64,000 nt of DNA from Aestuariibius violaceus (GCF_040779325.2 NZ_JBFONT020000002.1:496001-560000); one strand, 5' to 3'; positions 23,383 through 32,735 are shown, counted from the stretch's first letter. Notes: generated by a model from the letters alone, not told the origin. Made by a program: numbers and translations.

Positions 23383-24712
23383 CGGATCGGGGCGCGTCCT
23401 GCGCCCCCTCCACCGCGTCGAGAACCTGTGCATCGGTCACATCGCGAAGCCGGTCCCGGTCGTGGTCAAATTTCAACCCCTCCGATGCCCTGCGGAACTG
23501 GATCTGTGCGGCCCCGAACGCGGCATCGCTCATCGCCTGATCGGGGTGGTTCATCAGGGCGCTCAACGCCTTCTGCAGGCGCTGCTGCACCTCGATGATC
23601 GCCGACCCGTCGCGCGCCAGCGGACCGAACCCGTCCTCGATCAGATCGGCAGGTGACAGCGGCGGCACCCATAGCCGCTTCAGGCTCGGCTCCTCCGCCG
23701 CCTCCGTCTCGTCATGATAGGCCATCAGAAGCCGGGTCAGCCGGGTGATCACATCGATCGCGGTGCCGGGGTCGTTGATCCCCGGCGACAGGGCCTTCGA
23801 CGCAATCTCGCCCAGCACCATGAGGCCGAACCGGGGATCCTGATCGTAGGTCCGCACGTCGTCCCGCACGAGATGGGCGCGCAGAATCTCGTCGAACTCG
23901 CGCTCATCCTCCAGCTCCTCTTCGGCATCGCCCGTATCGTGGATCCACGCAATGACTTCACCTTCCACCAGAAAGGATCCCACCGCGCGCGTCAGATAGA
24001 CGTCGAAGCCGTGGCTTTGCGCCCGGGCATTCAGCGATTCCTGATAGATCATCTGGATATACCCCGTCTTGTCCGCGCGCACCGGACAGGCGGCGTCGGG
24101 GATTTCGATGTCGTCGGTCAGCGGATGCGCGCCAAGGCATGGCCTCGACAGACGCTCCTCGAACTGTTTCCGGGTGATCTCCTCCACCTGCCGGGACGAG
24201 GCGATGAGGCTGCCGAAGGTCTGCAGATGCAGCGTCCAGCGGATCAGCGAGAAGACGATCAGCATCAGCACCAGCACGGTCGTGCAGAACAGAACGAAAG
24301 CCTGATCGTCGCCGTAGACGTTCAGCTCCCGCAGGACGATCGCGGTCAGCGCGAAGACATAGGCGCCGATGAAGGTCGACAGCGTGTTCTGCGTCGTCGG
24401 GTCCTGCATGATCAGCCGATGGATCCGCGGCGTCCACTGCGACGCGGACGAGCGGAAGACGCTGACCATCACGGTCAGCGAAAAGATCGTCGCGGCCAGC
24501 ATCGCGTTGGCGATGATATCCAGAAGCCGGTCCGCCGCCTGACCCGACACATAGGTTGCCAGCGCATCGGGGATCAGCGGTTCGATGAACTGCGTCAGCC
24601 CGATCACCGCCAGCGACAGAAGCCCCATGACAACCACGCGCACCCAGAGTTTCCGCCAATAGGTCAACGCCTTGCGCAGGATCGTGACGGGAAGGGCTTT
24701 CAGCTTGTCCAT
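23372..24712 (-). CDS. DUF2254 membrane protein
   Basis: A 446-residue protein with about four hydrophobic segments in the first 220 residues (WVRVVVMGLLSLAVIGLTQF, MLAATIFSLTVMVSVF, FIGAYVFALTAIVLREL, LVLMLIVFSLIRWTL) and a large soluble C-terminal half. SVFRSSASQWTPRIHRLIM, DPTTQNTLSTFIGAYVF and LGEIASKALSPGINDPGTA are signatures of DUF2254, function unknown. TTGGAGGGG directly precedes ATG 24712, deciding against the longer frame to 24898 that would overlap the divergent gene. Confidence 0.83.
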   Translation of the reverse strand: MDKLKALPVTILRKALTYWRKLWVRVVVMGLLSLAVIGLTQFIEPLIPDALATYVSGQAADRLLDIIANAMLAATIFSLTVMVSVFRSSASQWTPRIHRLIMQDPTTQNTLSTFIGAYVFALTAIVLRELNVYGDDQAFVLFCTTVLVLMLIVFSLIRWTLHLQTFGSLIASSRQVEEITRKQFEERLSRPCLGAHPLTDDIEIPDAACPVRADKTGYIQMIYQESLNARAQSHGFDVYLTRAVGSFLVEGEVIAWIHDTGDAEEELEDEREFDEILRAHLVRDDVRTYDQDPRFGLMVLGEIASKALSPGINDPGTAIDVITRLTRLLMAYHDETEAAEEPSLKRLWVPPLSPADLIEDGFGPLARDGSAIIEVQQRLQKALSALMNHPDQAMSDAAFGAAQIQFRRASEGLKFDHDRDRLRDVTDAQVLDAVEGAQDAPRSATG

Positions 24713-24832
24713 CCCCTCCAACGCGCCAGACGTCCAACGGGTCCGCGACAGGCGGGCGGATGTCGCAAACGGACCTTCCCGCCTGTCCCGCCCCGTCCTA
24801 GGCTGGCCCCGTAGCCAACGGAGGGACGCCAG

Positions 24833-27241
24833 ATGAAAACCACCACCCGCGTCGTCGTGATCGGAGGCGGCGTTGTCGGCTGCTCGGTCCTCTATCACCT
24901 CACCAAGTTCGGCTGGTCCGACGTGATGCTGATCGAGCGGTCGGAACTGACGTCAGGCTCCACCTGGCACGCGGCGGGCGGCTTTCATACCTTGAACGGC
25001 GACACCAACATGGCGGCCCTTCAGGGCTACACGATCGGGCTCTACAAGGAACTGGAGGAGCTGACCGGCCTCTCCTGCGGGCTCCACCACGTGGGCGGCA
25101 TCACGCTGGCCGACACGCCAGAACGGTTCGACATGCTCAAGGCCGAACGGGCCAAGCACCGCTATATGGGCCTGCATACCGAAATCCTCAGCCCGGCCGA
25201 GATCAAGGAGCGTGCCGAGCTGGTGAATATAGATGGCATCGTCGGCGGCCTCTTCGACCCGCTCGATGGCCATCTCGACCCCTCCGGCACAACGCAGGCC
25301 TATGCCAAGGCCGCCAAGATGGGCGGCGCCGAAATCGTCCTCCACAACCGCGTGCTGGAAACCAACCCGCGCCCCGATGGCACCTGGGACGTGGTGACCG
25401 AACAGGGCACGATCCACACCGAACACGTCGTCAATGCCGGCGGCCTCTGGGCGCGCGAGGTCGGCGCGATGGCGGGCCTCTACCTGCCGCTCCTGCCCAT
25501 GGCGCACCAATACCTCGTCACCGAGGAGATCCCCGAGATCGCCAACCGACCCGAGGAATTCCCCCACGTGATCGACCCCGGCGGCGAAAGCTACCTGCGG
25601 CAAGAGGGCAAGGGGCTCTGCATCGGCTTCTACGAACAGCCGTGCGAGCCCTGGGCCGTCGACGGCACGCCCTGGGGCTTCGGCCACGAGCTGTTGAATG
25701 ACCAGTTCGACAAGATCGAAGACAGCATCGCCTTCGCCTATAACCGCTTTCCCGTCCTCGAACGCGCCGGCGTCAAATCCGTGATCCACGGCCCCTTCAC
25801 CTTCGCCCCTGATGGCAACCCCCTTGTCGGCCCGATCCCGGGCCTCCGCGGATACTGGTCCGCCTGCGCCGTCATGGCGGGCTTCTCGCAGGGCGGCGGT
25901 GTCGGCCTGACGCTGGCGCAATGGATGACCGAAGGCGAGGCCGACCGGGACGTCACCGCGCTCGACGTTGCCCGCTTCGGCGACTGGACGACGCCGGGCT
26001 ACACGGTCCCCAAGGTGGTCGAGAACTACCAGCGGCGCTTCTCCGTCTCCTACCCGAACGAGGAACTGCCCGCCGCCCGCCCCTTCCGCACCACACCGAT
26101 GTACGACATCTTCAAAGGGATGGGCGCGGTTTTCGGCGCGCAATACGGGCTCGAGGTCCCGAACTACTTCGCCCAGGGGCAGGAGCCGCATCATGAAACC
26201 CCGACCTTCCGCCGCTCCGACGCCTGGGCCGCCATCCGGCGCGAGGTGCAGGCGGTGCGCGAGGCCGTCGGCATCAACGAGATCCAGAATTTCGGCAAGT
26301 ACCGCGTGACCGGCGACAATGCCCGCGCCTGGCTCGACCGCATCTTCGCCGGCCGCATCCCCCAACCGGGCCGCGTCTCGCTGACGCCCATGCTCTCGCC
26401 CACCGGCCGCCTGATCGGCGACTTCACCGTGACGTGCCGGTCCGAGACCGAGTTCCAGCTCACGGCCTCCTACGGCGCACAAGGCTACCACATGCGCTGG
26501 TTCCTCCAGCATCTGGACGACGGCGTGCGGATCGATAACGTCTCGGACCACGTCACCGGCTTCCAGATCGCGGGACCGAAGGCGCGCGACCTGCTCCAGT
26601 CCGTCGCCCGCGCCGATATCTCAGGCATGAAATTCCTCGACGCCCGCCCGCTCACCGTCGGGATGGCCGATACCTGGGTCCAGCGGGTCAGCTATACCGG
26701 CGATCTCGGCTACGAGATCTACACCTCGCCGATGACCCAACGCGCGCTTTGGGATGCGCTCTGGCAGGCGGGCGAACCGCTGGGTCTCACACCCTTCGGC
26801 ATGCGCGCGATGATGTCGCTGAGGCTCGACAAATTCTTCGGCTCCTGGCTGCGCGAGTACTCGCCCGACTACACGGCGGCCGAAACCGGCCTCGACCGCT
26901 TCATCTCCTTCAAGAAGAACGCCCCCTTCATAGGCCGCGAAGCGGCCGAGAAAGAGCGCAGCGAAGGGGCCACCCGCACCCTTGTCCCCTTCAAGGTCCA
27001 CGCGGACGACGCCGATGTCGTGGCCTATGAACCGGTCTGGATCGACGGCAGCGTACAGGGCTTCTGCACGTCGGGCGGCTATTCCCATCACACGGATACC
27101 TCCGTCGCCCTCGCCCTCGTCCCGTCTGAAAAGGCCCAGCCGGGCCTCACCGCGGAAATCGAGATCCTGGGCGAGATGCGCCCCGCCGAGATGCTGACGA
27201 CCCCCCTCTTCGACCCCGACGGCACCCGCATGCGCGGCTGA
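24833..27241 (+). CDS. FAD-dependent dimethylglycine/sarcosine dehydrogenase-like protein
   Basis: An 802-residue two-part enzyme. Residues 7-380 are a DAO-type FAD domain (VVVIGGGVVGCSVLYHL with GxGxxG at 11-16, GSTWHAAGGFHTLNGD, the covalent-flavin-type His-Ala motif); about 430-790 are a GcvT/aminomethyltransferase domain (EIQNFGKYRVTGDNARAWL, RVSYTGDLGYEIYT, LRLDKFFGSWLREYSPDYT). Such enzymes demethylate dimethylglycine or sarcosine and pass the one-carbon unit to tetrahydrofolate, part of glycine-betaine breakdown common in marine roseobacters. The exact substrate is not resolved; several paralogues usually occur per genome. Confidence 0.85.
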   Translation: MKTTTRVVVIGGGVVGCSVLYHLTKFGWSDVMLIERSELTSGSTWHAAGGFHTLNGDTNMAALQGYTIGLYKELEELTGLSCGLHHVGGITLADTPERFDMLKAERAKHRYMGLHTEILSPAEIKERAELVNIDGIVGGLFDPLDGHLDPSGTTQAYAKAAKMGGAEIVLHNRVLETNPRPDGTWDVVTEQGTIHTEHVVNAGGLWAREVGAMAGLYLPLLPMAHQYLVTEEIPEIANRPEEFPHVIDPGGESYLRQEGKGLCIGFYEQPCEPWAVDGTPWGFGHELLNDQFDKIEDSIAFAYNRFPVLERAGVKSVIHGPFTFAPDGNPLVGPIPGLRGYWSACAVMAGFSQGGGVGLTLAQWMTEGEADRDVTALDVARFGDWTTPGYTVPKVVENYQRRFSVSYPNEELPAARPFRTTPMYDIFKGMGAVFGAQYGLEVPNYFAQGQEPHHETPTFRRSDAWAAIRREVQAVREAVGINEIQNFGKYRVTGDNARAWLDRIFAGRIPQPGRVSLTPMLSPTGRLIGDFTVTCRSETEFQLTASYGAQGYHMRWFLQHLDDGVRIDNVSDHVTGFQIAGPKARDLLQSVARADISGMKFLDARPLTVGMADTWVQRVSYTGDLGYEIYTSPMTQRALWDALWQAGEPLGLTPFGMRAMMSLRLDKFFGSWLREYSPDYTAAETGLDRFISFKKNAPFIGREAAEKERSEGATRTLVPFKVHADDADVVAYEPVWIDGSVQGFCTSGGYSHHTDTSVALALVPSEKAQPGLTAEIEILGEMRPAEMLTTPLFDPDGTRMRG

Positions 27242-27306
27242 CCCTCATCGCTCCCTCACGGGCGCTCTTCGCCAGCGAGAAGCGCCCGCAAGGAAGCGCC
27301 GAGCGC

Positions 27307-27834
27307 CTAGCCCCCGAAAGGCTTCGGCGGCGCCCCCCGAAACGATGGCTCCAGATCCGGAAACAGCGCCCCTGTCTCCGTCCCACCCGCAAACCGCTCC
27401 ATCCACGGCAAGGCGGGCGAAAACGCCTCCGTCCGCACCCATTCGAAATACCCAAGCGCCCCGTGCGCCGGAAACGGCCCGATCGGCGTCGCGTTCTCCA
27501 GCACCAGCCCCCAGGGTCCGCCGAACCACGGACTGCCGCTTTCCGAGACGATATCCACCACGTCCACCACCCCGATCAGCCCGCCGCGCACCAGTTCTGC
27601 CGGATGCGGCGCCGTCACGCCCACCTGCTGCAGCTTGTAGAGCCCCCAGCGATACTCCTCCTCCCGCATCCCCGTCGCCGCGTGGATGCAGATCCGCCCG
27701 GTCTCCATCCCGCCCGACCGGATCGATCCCAGCGTCCGGTTCTCAATATCCTTGCCACCATGGATGATCGCCCAGGCCCAGGGCTGCCGGACCGAGAGCG
27801 CGCGCCTTGGCAGATCAGAAGCGACATCATTCAT
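27307..27834 (-). CDS. ASCH-domain protein
   Basis: A 175-residue protein whose N-terminal part (ALSVRQPWAWAIIHGGKDIE, then NRTLGSIRSG) is the ASCH/PUA-like fold motif seen in proteins thought to bind RNA or modified nucleosides; GLIGVVDVVDIV continues the beta-barrel. ATG 27834 is chosen; another in-frame ATG lies 15 bp upstream. It is divergent from the nucleotidyltransferase gene (76 bp apart). Function unknown. Confidence 0.75.
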   Translation of the reverse strand: MNDVASDLPRRALSVRQPWAWAIIHGGKDIENRTLGSIRSGGMETGRICIHAATGMREEEYRWGLYKLQQVGVTAPHPAELVRGGLIGVVDVVDIVSESGSPWFGGPWGLVLENATPIGPFPAHGALGYFEWVRTEAFSPALPWMERFAGGTETGALFPDLEPSFRGAPPKPFGG

Positions 27835-27910
27835 GATCGCCCACATAGATCGCCCGGCGCCGGACAACAGGGATGGCGACCCGCAAGACCCGCCGCTACG
27901 GTTTCGCCCG

Positions 27911-28507
27911 ATGACCACGCCGATCCTGATCCTCGCCGCGGGCAGCTCCTCCCGCATGCACGGCCGCGACAAGCTGCTGGAACCGGTGAACGGCATCCCC
28001 CTCCTTCGCGACCGGGCGGAAACGGCCCTCGCCACCGGTCACCCCGTCAGCGTCGCGCTGCGCAGCCTCGAAGACACCCGTGCGACGGCGCTGAACGGCC
28101 TCCCCGTCAGCCGCCTTCACTGCCCGGACGCCGCCGAAGGCTTCTCTGGCACCCTCCGCAATGCCGTCACGGCCATGCCCAGGGCACGACGGCTGATGCT
28201 CCTGCTTGCGGACCTCCCCGATCTCACGACAGAGGACCTTAACACCGTCCTCAAGGCCTCTGATGATAGGCCGGATTATGCCATCTGGCGCGGAGCGACG
28301 GATAGCGGAAAACCCGGCCACCCCATCGTGATCTCCGACCAGGTGCGCCCCGGTTTCGCCGCGCTGTCCGGGGATAGCGGCGGCAAGGCAGCACTTGCCC
28401 CCTTCGCAGACGCGACCTGCCTCATTCCCCTTCCCGGCAGCCACGCCCTGAACGACCTCGACACGCCGGAAGACTGGGCCGCCTGGCGGGCACGCCGTCC
28501 CGACTAA
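27911..28507 (+). CDS. MobA-like NTP transferase family protein
   Basis: A 198-residue nucleotidyltransferase. TPILILAAGSSSRMHGRDKL is the sugar-nucleotide/molybdopterin cytidylyltransferase signature, MLLLADLPDLT holds the metal-binding Asp region, and GKPGHPIVISDQV fits the MocA/CoxI-associated group. It may transfer CMP or GMP to molybdopterin, but no molybdoenzyme genes lie beside it, so the substrate is open. The start at 27911 opens directly at the fold. Confidence 0.77.
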   Translation: MTTPILILAAGSSSRMHGRDKLLEPVNGIPLLRDRAETALATGHPVSVALRSLEDTRATALNGLPVSRLHCPDAAEGFSGTLRNAVTAMPRARRLMLLLADLPDLTTEDLNTVLKASDDRPDYAIWRGATDSGKPGHPIVISDQVRPGFAALSGDSGGKAALAPFADATCLIPLPGSHALNDLDTPEDWAAWRARRPD

Positions 28508-28567
28508 AGACGGGCGGGACGTCGTCCCGGACGTCCCGCTCTGTTCCCGCGCTCTTCCGGTCGGGCT

Positions 28568-30514
28568 CTAGCGCATCAAAAGCCGCGCTTCGTGCTTCTT
28601 CAGCTCAACCCGCGCCGGCCGGTACCCTTCCAGCCCATCCCGTTCCTTCAGTTCCGGGAAGATATCGTAGATTTCCTGCCGCTGCGCGCTTCCCAGCCCC
28701 TTCAGAGACCGATCCCCCGGCTGGAAGCTCTCGGTCCAGGTGCCGTCCGACAGGACCACCTCGTGCCGGTCGCACATGAAATGCACATACGTAACCCCTT
28801 GCACCCCCGACTTCTCGATCCCCCGGCTACCGATCAGGTGCTTCGCCGCCACAAGCACTTCCTTCTCGTCGAAATAGAGCTCCGTCCGGTCGTTCGAGAC
28901 CAGGATGCGATGGTTCGGGCTGACGAGCATGTCCCGCTCGGGCAGGTCGTTGCCAAGCGACCCTTTGGCGATCAGGATCGGCTCCAGCCGCCCCTGCGCC
29001 TCGGGCCGCTTCCGCGTGGTGTCGGACTGACCGATCCAGCGGATCTCCTGCAGGCCATTGTCGCGGGTGATGATCTTGTCGCCCACCCGCAACTCCTCGA
29101 CCAGCCGTTCACCGCGCGCCGTCGCGATCCGCGTGCCGGGCGTGAAGCAGGGCGTCACCGCTTCGATCTCGGCGAATGTCATGGTGGAGCCGTCGCGGAA
29201 CGTGACGATCCCGTCCTCCCGATCCTCCGAGGTGTAGGTGATGGACCGAACGCCCGTGCCCCGCAGATCCAGCCGGTCGATATCGCCGCCAGCGCCGTCC
29301 GGAAACAGATCGCTCGTCGTCCCGTCGGACCGGCCGTCAACTCCCGCACCGCCGGTCCGTTTGTCCTCACCAGCCACGACAGGATCGTAATAGACGTTGG
29401 TGATGTTGATTGCCGACGCCTCACCGCCCGCCGCTTCATGCACGATCTCGATTTGCGACACCGGGCCCGGGATGTTCACCAGCATCGAATACGCGCCCGG
29501 CGTCTCTGCCGCCCGCCTTTCAGAGGTCACCGCCTCGTCCCCACCGTCATTGCGCAGCATCACCTTGCGGCCGGCCGTCAGCTCGATCTCGGCCGGACGG
29601 CCGGTCGACTGGTAAGCCATGACGCGCACCGACGATTCCAGATCCACATCGTTGATCCGGAAAGCGACATTCGTCACATCGTCCGAAAACTCCAGCCCGT
29701 AGGCAACGCTCTCATCGACCCCATCCGCATCGCCGCCCATCCCGGCAATCCGCCCGTTGTGCCCGGACATGATCGTAAACGTCACGGACACCGTCCCGGT
29801 ATTCTGGGTAAAGCCCGTGACCGCATCCCCCTCGCAGACCCGCCCGTCGGGATTGGCCTGATCGGGCGCCTCGGCCCAGTGGAACGCCTCCCGGTCGTCG
29901 TCCCCGCCAAGCGCCTGATCGCCAAAGAGCAGGTCAGCACCGTCGCCGCCATCGGCAAGATCCCGATCCGGATCGCCCGGCCAGACAATACCGGCGGCCT
30001 CGGCCCCTGCCGGCCCGCTGGCAACGCCGTGGGACGACCCCCGGAAGACGAGATCATCCACCGCACCAGATCCGGCGAGTGTTACCTCCATCCGCACGGC
30101 ACCGTCGGCGCCGAACTCCACCAATTCCTGTCCGCCCATCCCTGTCACCGGAACCGGCACTCTTTCGATCAGGGCGCCGCCGGCACCATAAAGCCGGATC
30201 GCACCGCCGGTGTCCTCGATGTCGAGGAACCGCAAGGACTGCACGTCCGACGGGTGCTCGAACTCAAAGACCAGCGTGCCGCCTCCGGCATTGCCGTCCG
30301 GATCGCTCTGATCGCCACCGTCCGACAGGATCAGGACGTTGCCCCGATCATCCGCTCCGAGATCCCCGTCGCGGCCGATTGGGAACGCGGTATCGAAAAT
30401 CATTGGCGGCCTGCCATCCGTTCCGGACGAGATCCTGACACCATCGCCCTGATACTGCATGCCGACGATGTCGCCGGCGGCCAAATCATCAAATGTAATC
30501 ACTATATCTTTCAT
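28568..30514 (-). CDS. Hint-domain (Hedgehog/intein-like) protein
   Basis: A 648-residue acidic protein. Residues 1-450 are beta-rich (ITFDDLAAGDIVGMQYQGDG at the start, then Gly/Asp-rich segments resembling carbohydrate- or calcium-binding modules). From Cys456 a Hint_2 domain runs to about 600: CFTPGTRIATARGERLVEEL, DMLVSPNHRILVS and HFMCDRHEVVLSDGTWTESF. Hint domains self-cleave at the Cys; in Rhodobacteraceae they end many secreted proteins. No signal peptide is visible. GGAGGGG precedes ATG 30514, favoured over a GTG 18 bp upstream. Secretion route and target are unknown. Confidence 0.83.
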   Translation of the reverse strand: MKDIVITFDDLAAGDIVGMQYQGDGVRISSGTDGRPPMIFDTAFPIGRDGDLGADDRGNVLILSDGGDQSDPDGNAGGGTLVFEFEHPSDVQSLRFLDIEDTGGAIRLYGAGGALIERVPVPVTGMGGQELVEFGADGAVRMEVTLAGSGAVDDLVFRGSSHGVASGPAGAEAAGIVWPGDPDRDLADGGDGADLLFGDQALGGDDDREAFHWAEAPDQANPDGRVCEGDAVTGFTQNTGTVSVTFTIMSGHNGRIAGMGGDADGVDESVAYGLEFSDDVTNVAFRINDVDLESSVRVMAYQSTGRPAEIELTAGRKVMLRNDGGDEAVTSERRAAETPGAYSMLVNIPGPVSQIEIVHEAAGGEASAINITNVYYDPVVAGEDKRTGGAGVDGRSDGTTSDLFPDGAGGDIDRLDLRGTGVRSITYTSEDREDGIVTFRDGSTMTFAEIEAVTPCFTPGTRIATARGERLVEELRVGDKIITRDNGLQEIRWIGQSDTTRKRPEAQGRLEPILIAKGSLGNDLPERDMLVSPNHRILVSNDRTELYFDEKEVLVAAKHLIGSRGIEKSGVQGVTYVHFMCDRHEVVLSDGTWTESFQPGDRSLKGLGSAQRQEIYDIFPELKERDGLEGYRPARVELKKHEARLLMR

Positions 30515-31512
30515 CTGCCCCTCCAGTCTCACGGCGGGCCGGCAAAATCGCCGCCGCCCTCACGCTTAAAATCAAGCGCGGAGTGCCTTCGACTGGTGTC
30601 TTGATCCATCGAGCGGATCGATGCTCTGGCTTCACTCGTCACTGCCAACCCGACCCCCTCAGATCGCAACACCAATAAAGGCGCCAACCGCGCCACACAC
30701 GTTGCTCCGGCAAAGATCAGATCCGTCGGGAGGCGCATGTCCTGTCCCAGCAACAGACCACGCGCGATGCCACGTCCAGAACCCGCGGACGATAATTCCC
30801 GCAAGGCCCCGCCCAGACGGTCCACCCGGCGTGATAGGCCGGGACCGCAGCAAAGCCTCTTGGTTCTACGGAGTGACGCGGGGGCAAACCAAGCAAAAAG
30901 TGACAAAACTTAGACAAAATTGCAGCGACCTGCCCCCGATTTGCCATTTTCCGGCAGAAAAGGAGCGGCAGGCCTGCAAGTTATTGTTTCCATATCAGGA
31001 ACTAATTCCAGCGTGCGATTGATAAAAACGGAGATTCTGCCCCGCCATATAGCAATGAGATCCCCCAATGTTCCCAATTCAGGGACAGTTTTCCATTATG
31101 AATAATCTTCAACCAATACATACTCGCCAAAAAGGTGTGACCTCACGGCCAGTTCGAAATCAACGATAGTACGCACCCAACCCCTCCATAGGCTCCAAAT
31201 CGGAAACACTCTCCGCTGCATCCGAATCGGAAGACGTCCGACAGACCCCACTCCGCGCGATCGGATCGGCAAGCCGCAAGACGGCCGGCGGCGCATCAAG
31301 ACACGCGTCCCCAAGGGGAAACCGGGCTCTCCGCAACCTGTGAGTAACCTTAACGCCCGCCGCTTCCGAAAACCCCGTCTTCATCTGGCCGAAAATACTC
31401 CCGTCGGAGACGCATCTCGCAACCAGCGCTCCCGCCCGGTGCGACCGCACCGCACTTGCAGCCCCGCCCCGGCCCGCTTACCTTTGCAAAAAAGCAGGAG
31501 GACCGGCCCCAC
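30515..31512. other. 998-bp stretch without a supported gene
   Basis: Between the divergent Hint-protein gene and bolA. Only short, shadow-like frames are present. The middle (about 30890-31140) is clearly richer in A and T and holds a heptamer direct repeat, GACAAAA at 30902-30908 and 30913-30919, one helical turn apart. The right end carries the second AGTATTT element (31379-31400). It may contain an untranslated RNA or a long regulatory region for the Hint gene; I see no tRNA or known RNA family. Confidence 0.5.
31379..31400 (-). repeat. AGTATTT element, copy 2 (inverse orientation)
   Basis: On the minus strand it reads AGTATTTTCGGCCAGATGAA, matching the element at 13005-13026 at 19 of 22 positions. 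It too is preceded on its own strand by a short dyad (GAGA/TCTC) where copy 1 has a strong hairpin. Confidence 0.55.
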
Positions 31513-31755
31513 ATGCCGATGCAGGCCCGCGACATCGAAGACCTCATCCGCGCCGAATTCCCGGACGCCCAAATCACCATCAGCGACCTTGCCGGCGACG
31601 GGAACCACTACGCCGCCGAAGTGATCGACGAAAGCTTCCGGGGCATGAACCGGGTCCAGCAACAACGCGCCGTCTATGCCGCCCTGAAGGGTAAGATGGA
31701 TGGCAGCCACGGGGAACTCCACGCGCTGGCCCTGACGACCAAGGTGCCCCAATGA
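31513..31755 (+). CDS. bolA: BolA-family protein
   Basis: An 80-residue BolA/IbaG-type protein (ARDIEDLIRAEFPDAQITIS, GDGNHYAAEVIDESFRGMNR, QQQRAVYAALKGKM with the usual helix, then ELHALALTTK). BolA proteins bind a [2Fe-2S] cluster together with a CGFS glutaredoxin through a conserved His; the His in ELHAL fits. AGGAGG at about 31497 gives the start at 31513. grxD lies two genes downstream, so the two partners are co-transcribed. Confidence 0.9.
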   Translation: MPMQARDIEDLIRAEFPDAQITISDLAGDGNHYAAEVIDESFRGMNRVQQQRAVYAALKGKMDGSHGELHALALTTKVPQ

Positions 31756-32099
31756 TCCTCTGGGTCGCGCTCAGCATCGCGGCGCTCATCACCGCCATAG
31801 CGCTCATCCAGCGGCAGGCCCGCGCGGGCACCTTCCAGCCCCTCGCCTCCCGCCAGCCCGTGATCGAGATGGAGGCACGCCCGCTTGGCTCCGAGGCGAC
31901 TGATCTCGACACGCTCGCCGCCGCAACCCGCCGAAACGCCGCGCTCGACGGACTCAACGCCGCCCCGCGCGTCTTCGGCGGCGCCAAATCCCACTTTGAC
32001 GCAACCCATATCCCGGCAGAGGCGGACGACGCCGACTACGCGCGCCGCTACCACCTCCGCTGGAACCCAAAGGACCGAAAAGGAACCCCCCGCCCATGA
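31752..32099 (+). CDS. Small single-pass membrane protein between bolA and grxD
   Basis: A 115-residue protein with one N-terminal membrane helix (MILWVALSIAALITAIALIQ) and a cytoplasm-facing or periplasmic hydrophilic tail ending near YHLRWNPKDRKG. Its ATG overlaps the bolA stop and its stop overlaps the grxD start (both ATGA), so all three are translated together. That placement suggests a link to iron-sulfur or glutathione biology, but no domain is recognised. Confidence 0.7.
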   Translation: MILWVALSIAALITAIALIQRQARAGTFQPLASRQPVIEMEARPLGSEATDLDTLAAATRRNAALDGLNAAPRVFGGAKSHFDATHIPAEADDADYARRYHLRWNPKDRKGTPRP

Positions 32100-32461
32100 C
32101 GACCGAAACCAAGGACCGCATCCAGGACACCGTCGATCAGAACCCCGTCGTACTCTTCATGAAGGGCACGAAAGAGATGCCCCAATGCGGCTTCTCCTCC
32201 CGCGTGGCGGGCGTGCTGAACTTCATGGGCGTCGACTTCAAGGACGTGAACGTGCTCGCCGACGAGGCGCTGCGCCAGGGCATCAAGGATTTCTCCGACT
32301 GGCCGACGATTCCCCAGCTCTATGTCAGCGGCGAATTCGTCGGCGGCTGCGACATCATCACCGAGATGACCCTGTCGGGAGAACTCGACGACCTCTTCGA
32401 CCAGAAGGGCGTCACCTACGACAAGACCAAAGCCGACCAGATCCGCGCTGCCAACGGATAA
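32096..32461 (+). CDS. grxD: Monothiol glutaredoxin Grx4
   Basis: A 121-residue CGFS glutaredoxin: KGTKEMPQCGFSSRVAG (active-site Cys31 to Ser34), WPTIPQLYVSGEFVGGCDII with the glutathione-binding TIP and GGCD motifs. It assembles or carries [2Fe-2S] clusters with BolA and senses iron status. Third gene of the overlapping bolA operon. Confidence 0.95.
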   Translation: MTTETKDRIQDTVDQNPVVLFMKGTKEMPQCGFSSRVAGVLNFMGVDFKDVNVLADEALRQGIKDFSDWPTIPQLYVSGEFVGGCDIITEMTLSGELDDLFDQKGVTYDKTKADQIRAANG

Positions 32462-32504
32462 CGTCAACCCTCGGGTTGCTCGCGCCACATCTCCAAAACC
32501 GACC

Positions 32505-32552
32505 GCCCGGCGGCAACGCCGGGCATCGCCCGACCTTCCCCCGGAGGGCGAT
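32505..32552. repeat. Double-hairpin intergenic repeat with inverted partial copy at 32621-32640
   Basis: Hairpin 1: GCCCGGC (32505-32511) with GCCGGGC (32518-32524). Hairpin 2: ATCGCCC (32525-32531) with GGGCGAT (32546-32552), loop GACCTTCCCCCGGA. The sequence CGCCCTCCAGGTCGGGCGAT at 32621-32640 is an inverted, shortened copy of hairpin 2. The element lies after grxD and may stop transcription, but the second, inverted copy suggests a dispersed repeat family. Confidence 0.5.
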
Positions 32553-32735
32553 TTCACAACGTTTCAAGCAACATAACGCGGAAATGTGTGGCGAAGACGC
32601 GCGCAGCAGCCTCGTCGCAACGCCCTCCAGGTCGGGCGATACCCTCAGCACATTAGGACCACCGTCCCGGACTTGATCTGGCACCTCTTCCTCATCGCCA
32701 GCGCCTGACGTCTCCTCGAAACCGTAGCGTGGGGT

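Noticed and set aside
24953..26551. 532-codon open frame on the minus strand
   Set aside because: Antisense shadow of the dimethylglycine dehydrogenase-like gene.
28592..30604. 670-codon open frame on the plus strand
   Set aside because: Antisense shadow of the Hint-protein gene, low-complexity translation, no ribosome binding site.
30535..30906. 125-codon minus-strand frame in the empty region
   Set aside because: Some hydrophobic stretches, but no site, no domain and biased composition; not enough support.
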